NCBI RefSeq assembly: GCF_000004075.3
Contig: NC_026656.2
Coordinates: 20,966,607-21,030,606 of the forward strand
Direction: 5' to 3'
Length of the DNA: 64,000 nucleotides
Source: Cucumis sativus
Lineage: Eukaryota; Streptophyta; Magnoliopsida; Cucurbitales; Cucurbitaceae
Made by a program: the position numbers and the translations under genes. Under the pieces are notes generated by a model, which was not told the DNA's origin, searched no databases, and was given only the letters and a program-made list of their open reading frames with translations. Of the stretch, positions 57,240-64,000 are shown piece by piece (position 1 is the stretch's first letter; each line of letters starts with the position of its first letter).

Positions 57240-60200
57240 AGCATTTTAATTGTTGAGGCCCCCTATCTTTGTATCCAATTTTCAAATTTATATTAGTACC
57301 TATTTCAAAAAGGAAAAAAAAATTATATTAGTACCCATGTTTTATATTTTATTTAATTGGTAAACTTTCACTTTATGTTATGTTCTTGTCTCTCTCAAAC
57401 TATTTTTTCTAATTTTATGTATTTATTTAGAATTTTTTCCTGATTTTTTAAAATGTACTTTAATAAATTTAAAAGTCGTTAATAATAATTCACTTTGTGG
57501 TTTGATATTGCACTTCAAATTAGTAATTTATATTTAATTAGGATTTCTACCTGTATCATTTAAAATTGTTTTAAAACGTTGATAAACTATGGAAAAAACA
57601 CAAGGAAAATATAGTGCACTGAAAGGAATTAACTACAGGAATTCATGAAACTAAGAGATATGTGTGAGAGAAAGTTTCATAGTGTTATATATATATTGTT
57701 CATATATTTAAATTATAGACAAAGTTGTTTGGTATGTCTATGTATTTGATATTGATGTGATAAGTGAATTGACGTTTACTAAATAATATAAAAATACGGA
57801 TGAAAGTAATGTAACAAAAAACCAACAAATATTATATATTAGTAGGAGAAGCTTCAATGTGTGAATTAGTAGATGCAACAATATGGAATGTTAGTAGAGA
57901 TTAAAGCTTCTTAGATAAAAGGAGAGAAATGCTCCTTCATTAATTTAATTTCTATACATATATATTTTAAAAATATTTGTATATATTGACATTTTATGGA
58001 TACACTCTTATAAAATTAAAGATATCAAATTGGAAAAGGAGATTTAAGACCTTAATTACAATCATTACTTTTTAGGGCACTTCAAAATCTATCTTTAGGG
58101 AGCAGTTTAGGAATTTTAATTCTTAGACAAGAGAGATTAGATAGATTTAATATAGTCAAGTGGTTCAAAAGAAAGAAGAATAACCAAAAACAAAAGAAAG
58201 GAAGAAAGAAAGAAAGAAAGAAAAAGAGAGAAAAGAAAAAGAGAAACATTATGATTTCAGAATGAAGATGAAAGTATATACATTATATGGAACAATAACA
58301 ATAAGTTCAATGTGGTCCAAAAACTCCATTCCCACTTTTAATAAAGCTCCCTCTTTGTGTGACAAAACTAGAAATTCCAAATATGTGCAAGAAGCACTTT
58401 GTTTAAACTATCCTTTTGAGGTTTATTATTATAGGTTAACAAGCCAATTAACTTCCCAAATTAGTTCTAAGTCTTTAAATATATATTGCCCCTCATAAAT
58501 CATATTACTATTTACTCTCCAAATAAGTCTGTATCTTTATTATTATTATTATTATCATTTTGGACACGTTTATCTATTTTCTTTCAAGAAATTAAGGATT
58601 TGAGACAATTTTACGTGGATTGAATTATACCTATACCATTCAATTCGATCCGATCCAATTTGATATTTTTATCCGCTATTAGATAACGTAAATTAAGTGA
58701 TGAGATTATTAAAATATATACTTCACTAAACCCTCCATTTCTATTTTTGAATGATGATTCCACCTACTTTTTGTCAACCCATGTCTAATTAATTGGGTGG
58801 TTTCAACAAAATCATTGGCTTTATATTAGGATTAACGGATAGGGTTCACTTGGTCTAATTCAAGCCAAACTAAATAAAAAAAAAGAGAATCTAATCCAAC
58901 CCAAACTAATAGTAATAATTAAAAAATTTGGGATTAGATTGCATGTTTTAGTTTGCAAACTTTTTAAATTTTCGTGTCAAATAACTCACTAATCTTTTAA
59001 AAGTTTTCTAACACATTTAAATTTGTGTTTTTAATACAATAAAAAATTTTAAATTTCAATTATATCTAGTAGTAATAGGTCCATCTATATCCTGAAAATG
59101 TTTAACTTTATGTCTAATAAATTTATTAGTTTAACCACATGTTGAAAAGTATTAAGAATTTTATTAGACACAACATTATATATCGAAAGTCACGACCTAC
59201 TAGATATATGTTTTTCAATATTTATTATATTAAAAAACCATTTGGGTTTATCTAGTGTGAAGTTTGATCAATTTTAGTTTTCATATAAGAAATCTTAAAT
59301 TTAGTATGTATTACTTATTTATTGTTGATTTTTAATTTCTTTTAGTTATTTATCAACTTTTTCCACAAAAATTGTTATTATTATTTATAAAAATTCGATA
59401 CAAATTAACTTTAACTAAATTTAAGATTTATTACAAGTACAAATATAGGAACCAAAATGTAGTATATTCTTAAAAAAAAAATTTATTAGACACAAATACA
59501 AAAGTTTAGAGAGAAAACATGTAATTTATCTCATTATTATTATTATTATTATTATTAATTTGCCATCTAATTAAGAAAGCAAAAGAAATTGACATAGGAT
59601 TCCATAGCTTTTGAAAGTAAAAAATTAGGGAGAGGGGTTCCTTATGCTCCCCTTCATTGACCTTTTGGGAATGTTTTTTTTAAGTGCAATAGATATTGTC
59701 AATTGGTCAAAAAGTAGTAAACACAAAACATATTTATTAGTGTCTCTGCCTACTACATTCCATTATATAGCTTTTAGCAAGATTCTTTGTATACACTTTA
59801 ACACTGAGCTTTATGTTACTTCATGCATATGCCTTTAATTATTATTATTATTATTATTATTACTATTATTCATTATTCATTATTATTATTCTTTTGTTGG
59901 TGTTAGTGAAGGGGTACGTACCTCTCCTCTTCATCTCCCTTTCAATCATGCATGCCAACTAGTGTTCTTGTTTTGCTAAAATGGAGTTTCTTTTTTAGTG
60001 CCATATTCCATTTTCAGCTATCCATTTATAACTCTTGTATCCCTTTTTCTTAACTCTCTTTTATTCCTTGAGAAAACTGAAAAGCAACATTTATTTATAC
60101 ATGCATAGTCACCATGTTGGTTAAAATTTCAGTTGTTTTTATCAAGGGTAGGTTAGGAATTTGAAAAAATCATTGTGTTATATGATCCTATTTTGTCTCA

Positions 60201-63200
60201 TATATGAACATTCACCTTATTTGCTAATTAAGTATAGTTTAATAGGTTAATATATATATTATATTAATCAAACAGTTAATGTGAAAAGTAGTTGGAATCA
60301 TTCATTTGTTGAACTCAAAATCTATACATACATATATTCGAAGAAAAAAACTTGGGTGTTACTTGGCCAACACATATCTTGGGTAGATTGTCCATTAACA
60401 TTCTATCACGTGACAAATAAATTTTCTTAAAAACCTTATGTGTATAAAAAGAGAAGATGCGTTACTCTTAATCGATAATTGCATCTTATCTAACGATCTT
60501 GGAGCAACTTATATGTATTATAGATAGATTGTACCAACTCATTACTCTTAATCTAAATTGTATCATTTTTAGATGATTATTCACAAGAACGTTCTTACTT
60601 TTTGCTAAATTGTACTTTTACCATTGTGTGGTTGCCTGTTAGGTGTAGTGTCAAGACATGTCTCTCAATTATTTATTTATTTATTGTTGCGTCTTTAGGT
60701 TGTCCATTCTAAATTAAGTAGAAGTGCTAAATTTGATGGATCTTACTTATTAAGTTGCTTTGAATATGGAAGGTTGGTCTAAAGGTATATAATTTTGTCT
60801 TTGTTTGACAAAAGTTTCTAACACATAGTTATCTTAATAAGATACACTTTTGAAATTAAAAAGTAACATAGCATTTCAAACAATTGGGTATATTTAACAA
60901 AATTCTTGAATACTTACCCAAGATAAAACAACATCATATATTTTTTAAATCATATATTTCTTTTGTAACAAGTAGAGAAGAATGAGGCTATGAAGTACAC
61001 GAAAACATGTCTCAACACATATAACTATGTAATTTTCAATAAAACAAAAGATTAAAAAAAGAAGAAACACGAAATAATCACACTAATGAAGAAACCAGCT
61101 ACCATTTATAGCAATACAAAGTAGTAACTCCTTATAGAACATAAAGGCAAGTAATAATTAAGAGGTAAATAACAATAATAATTACATCATAAATTGCACT
61201 ATTTATTTTGATGAAAGGATTTTGTTAAATATTTATTGACCACTTCGAATGGAAATACCCAATCAAAAGAGCATTCTTCAGAATATGAAGTGTGAGCCAA
61301 CCCTACTATATAAGCTTGGCAATAATTGTGAACTTTTGAATTATTATATATCTTTTTTTTTTTTACAAATTAAAAATATATAAAGAAGTCTTTGTTGCTA
61401 AAATCAAATCTTATCTGTTCAATCTAACAAAGACAAGACATTGGAAAGAAGAGCTTGTTAAAGAACAATGGTAGAGAAGCTCTTTAATCATGTGGTTAAA
61501 TGATGCCAAGTAGGCCCAAAATACACTAAAAAATTTAGAGACTATAGAGATATTATTACTAAGTAGAATGTTTAAAGACAGGTTAGGAAAATAACTTAGA
61601 TTTTGTATTATGTTTTCAAATTCACCTACCATGTTTTTTTTTTTTAAAAATAGTTTTTGAATTATGCTATTCATACAGTACAAATTTTGAGAATAAATAT
61701 ACTATGTCAGGTTGAAAATCAATTCATTTTCTATTTAAATTCAAATATCGGTTAGGTTAATTATTATATAATAGATTATTTGAAACAAAATAATAATGAT
61801 ATAATTTTTTTTAACGTTAGAAACAATCATAAATTAATTAATTACATACTCCACAATTTTTTTTTTTGAATTTTTGGATTTGTATTTAATCTAATATTTA
61901 ATAGTTAATATAACTAGTTTTATGTTTATAAAACTTAGGTTTGATACACCACACACTTCATGTTCGTGTTGATCATTATTTTTCATTTGGATTAGAACAT
62001 ACCCAAGTTTTATTATCTATTTTCGACTAATGTTTTTAAAGTCTAAGTAAAAACCCTAATGAGAAAAAGAATTAGGTCACGACTAATTATATAAAAAAAA
62101 AATCTTAGAATATAATATGAAATTGTTACTCAACAATTTGTATTATTGAAGTGTCGTGCAAACTGTAATGGTCAATGAATTCAAAAGAAAGAAAAAAGAA
62201 AAAAAAATTTAAGAACCCACTTTGTTATCCAATAAATGAAAATCAAAATGGGTTCAACTTTTTAAAGTTTGGTTTTCTTTCTTTTTTCTCTCTATTTGAA
62301 TATACGTGAGAGCATTTTTGTAAAGCTCTTTTTTACTAAAGTGTTTTGTTTTCTTTCTCCAACCCCCTTTTGTAAATTTTCTTAGCTTTATCGATATACC
62401 AAACCACATAATGAAAAATATAACTTTGTAGAGGTCAAAATTAAATTAAATTAAATGCATGCATTATGCCAAGATTCTCTTTAATTTTTATGAAGGCTGA
62501 GGGAAAGTGACTTTACTACAAAACCCCAATTACTTAATTGCCTGCTCATCTCCTTTCCTTTTCAACTTTAATTTACTATTAGTATATGCACTACTCACAC
62601 TACATACTTCTAAACAATTTTCTTTAATTTTTTTATAACATAATCCGTTTGTTTAATTAGTCATAAAGTAGTTGATTAAAATGTTAATTACAAGTTTAGT
62701 TTTCCAATTTTGTTTTTTTAGTCCATGAACCTTCTTTAGGAGTGTTCCAATAATTTTTTAAGACTATGGTTTTTATTGTTCGCAATTTACTTATGAACAT
62801 CACAGATCTTTTTGTATTGTCATTTTCTTTTCATGAGTGTTTTTAAAAAAATAAATCATGCCAAAATTTAGAAACTAAAAAAAATAAATTAGAAACCTTA
62901 TCTTTCTTTTTAAATTTTGGCGTGGATGATGAGAGTACTATTGATCATTTCCTATCTTTTTCACACCATGAAAATGTTTGGATGCATCCATTTTATTTCA
63001 TATATTTTTCTTTTAAAAAATTGTATTTAGTTTAAATTTTCAAGTGTTTAATTTTAAATAAAATAAATTTAAAAAGAATTAGAATATTTCACAATCATCT
63101 TTTAAATCTGACCTTAAACCATCTTTAATCAAGAAAAGAAGGGAAATTAACCTCAAAATAGTCTTTTCCTCTATATTTACAATAAATATTTGAATATACG

Positions 63201-63250
63201 TTTATTTATTTATGATTATTAGTTCAGAATATGTGTATATATATATATTA
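57240..63250. other. Gene-free A/T-rich region
   Basis: About 6 kb without a recognisable gene. It contains AAAG-type purine repeats at 58190-58245 and (ATT)n tracts at 58539-58553, 59531-59557 and 59836-59860. The longest open frames (for example 58262-58498 and the minus-strand 61411-61683) have no familiar motifs and low-complexity composition. Confidence 0.55.
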
Positions 63251-63264
63251 TAATATTGGATTAA

Positions 63265-63400
63265 TGAAGTGGGCTACTCGTGTTAGTGGTACAAAGGACG
63301 TTTGGACCTAGAAAAGTTGACCCACCGGGATGGGCCTCAATTCCCAACAGCCCACTTAAGATACAACCTCCTGCTAATCCAATAAACAACCATATATAAC
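63265..63400 (+). promoter_or_regulatory. Promoter-like site II cluster with TATA
   Basis: AGTGGGCTAC (~63270), GATGGGCCTC (~63330) and CAGCCCACTT (~63350) are followed by CATATATAAC (63391-63400), a TATA-like box. The order fits a plus-strand promoter. No coding start was identified in the remaining 600 bp. Confidence 0.35.
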
Positions 63401-63804
63401 TACCAAATATAATTAAGGCTGATATTATATATCAAGGTAAATAGAGGTAGTAAAGTGAAAAGAAATTAAACATATACATGTAACATAAATGCATGGATAG
63501 GTGCGGCTTGACTTAATTAGAAAAGGAATGAAAGGTGTGGAAGATTTAACCGTGTTTAAACAATATGAATATAAAAGGAATGAAAAATAGGTTGTGAGCA
63601 AATTTGATGGAAGGAGAGATGGTCAGTGGAAGAAAATAAAGGTAAGAGTTGAATTGTGTGAAGAAGATTGAGTAAGATGGAGGGTTTGTGGAAATTGGTA
63701 GAAAAAGAAAAGGGAATTAAGCCTTAAACCAACCTTTGGAGGATATTCTTGTTGTACAATGGAGCTAGGAATCAAATGATCTCTTCTGTAATGAATTAAT
63801 TACG

Positions 63805-63863
63805 ATGCTTTGTTCTATATATAAAAATGTGTAATTGCCACATCATTTAGGGTTTAGGGTTTA
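63805..63863 (-). promoter_or_regulatory. Telo-box and TATA-like element, minus-strand orientation
   Basis: Two and a half telomere-type repeats (TTTAGGG) lie at 63846-63863, reading AAACCCTAA (a telo-box) on the minus strand. Next in that direction comes TTTTTATATATAG (about 63813-63825). Telo-boxes often mark promoters of translation-related plant genes. Whether a transcript starts here is unknown. Confidence 0.3.
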
Positions 63864-64000
63864 TGTTTTAAAATTAACATCAACCTTTTCCCTTCCACAC
63901 AATAGTCAGTCACTTTTTCTACAAGAGGATAAGTAAGGTTAATTATGAGTCACTGTTCTTTCCATGCTCAGAGATTTTCGTGATTTGGGGAGGATTTCAA

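Noticed and set aside
63560..63800. Possible microRNA precursor
   Set aside because: I compared it by eye with common plant microRNA families and found neither a mature sequence nor a convincing hairpin partner.

Overview
The window is nuclear DNA from a flowering plant, most likely a eudicot. It is strongly A+T-rich and rich in microsatellites. All coding sequence is cut by GT-AG introns, and the proteins are plant-type. I could not fix the family from sequence alone; a cucurbit is only a guess. Six protein-coding genes can be rebuilt exon by exon, and every junction keeps the reading frame. They lie in two clusters separated by long A/T-rich gene-free stretches.

Layout: 1-11.6 kb has no recognisable protein gene. 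It holds a possible repeat fragment at the left edge, a small GC-rich ORF near 1.4 kb, and a promoter-like island near 2.75-3.0 kb. The gene cluster at 11.8-37.5 kb contains four genes. They are a secreted cell-wall DUF642 protein (+), a Ran GTPase (+), a DNMT2 tRNA-cytosine methyltransferase (-) and an SR-rich cyclophilin of the CYP95/CYP63 type (+). 37.7-43.3 kb is gene-free and contains an A40-(TA)n tract. An acyl-protein thioesterase-like serine hydrolase (+) lies at 44.1-48.3 kb. 48.8-55.4 kb holds an orphan promoter-like stretch and a decayed LINE reverse-transcriptase tail. A three-finger RanBP2-type zinc-finger protein (+) lies at 55.7-57.2 kb. 57.3-64 kb is again without genes, apart from promoter-like motifs at the right edge.

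The genes do not form a pathway; most are housekeeping (nuclear transport, tRNA modification, splicing-associated cyclophilin, protein depalmitoylation). Upstream of Ran and CYP95 there are clustered TGGGCT/GGCCCA (site II-like) elements, as expected for broadly expressed plant genes. From memory of Arabidopsis locus numbers, DUF642 neighbours DNMT2 on one chromosome and CYP95 on another, while Ran neighbours the thioesterase. The window may therefore preserve an older, combined gene order.

The most unusual structures are inside introns. DNMT2 intron 2 carries tandem repeats that include two degenerate copies of the gene's own first exon. CYP95 intron 5 contains a potential 32-nt poison exon, and CYP95 intron 8 has an ~810-bp segment flanked by perfect 19-bp direct repeats. 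CYP95 intron 4 and thioesterase intron 4 each contain local tandem duplications. No CRISPR array, rRNA or tRNA gene was seen, and I found no convincing undescribed multi-gene system.
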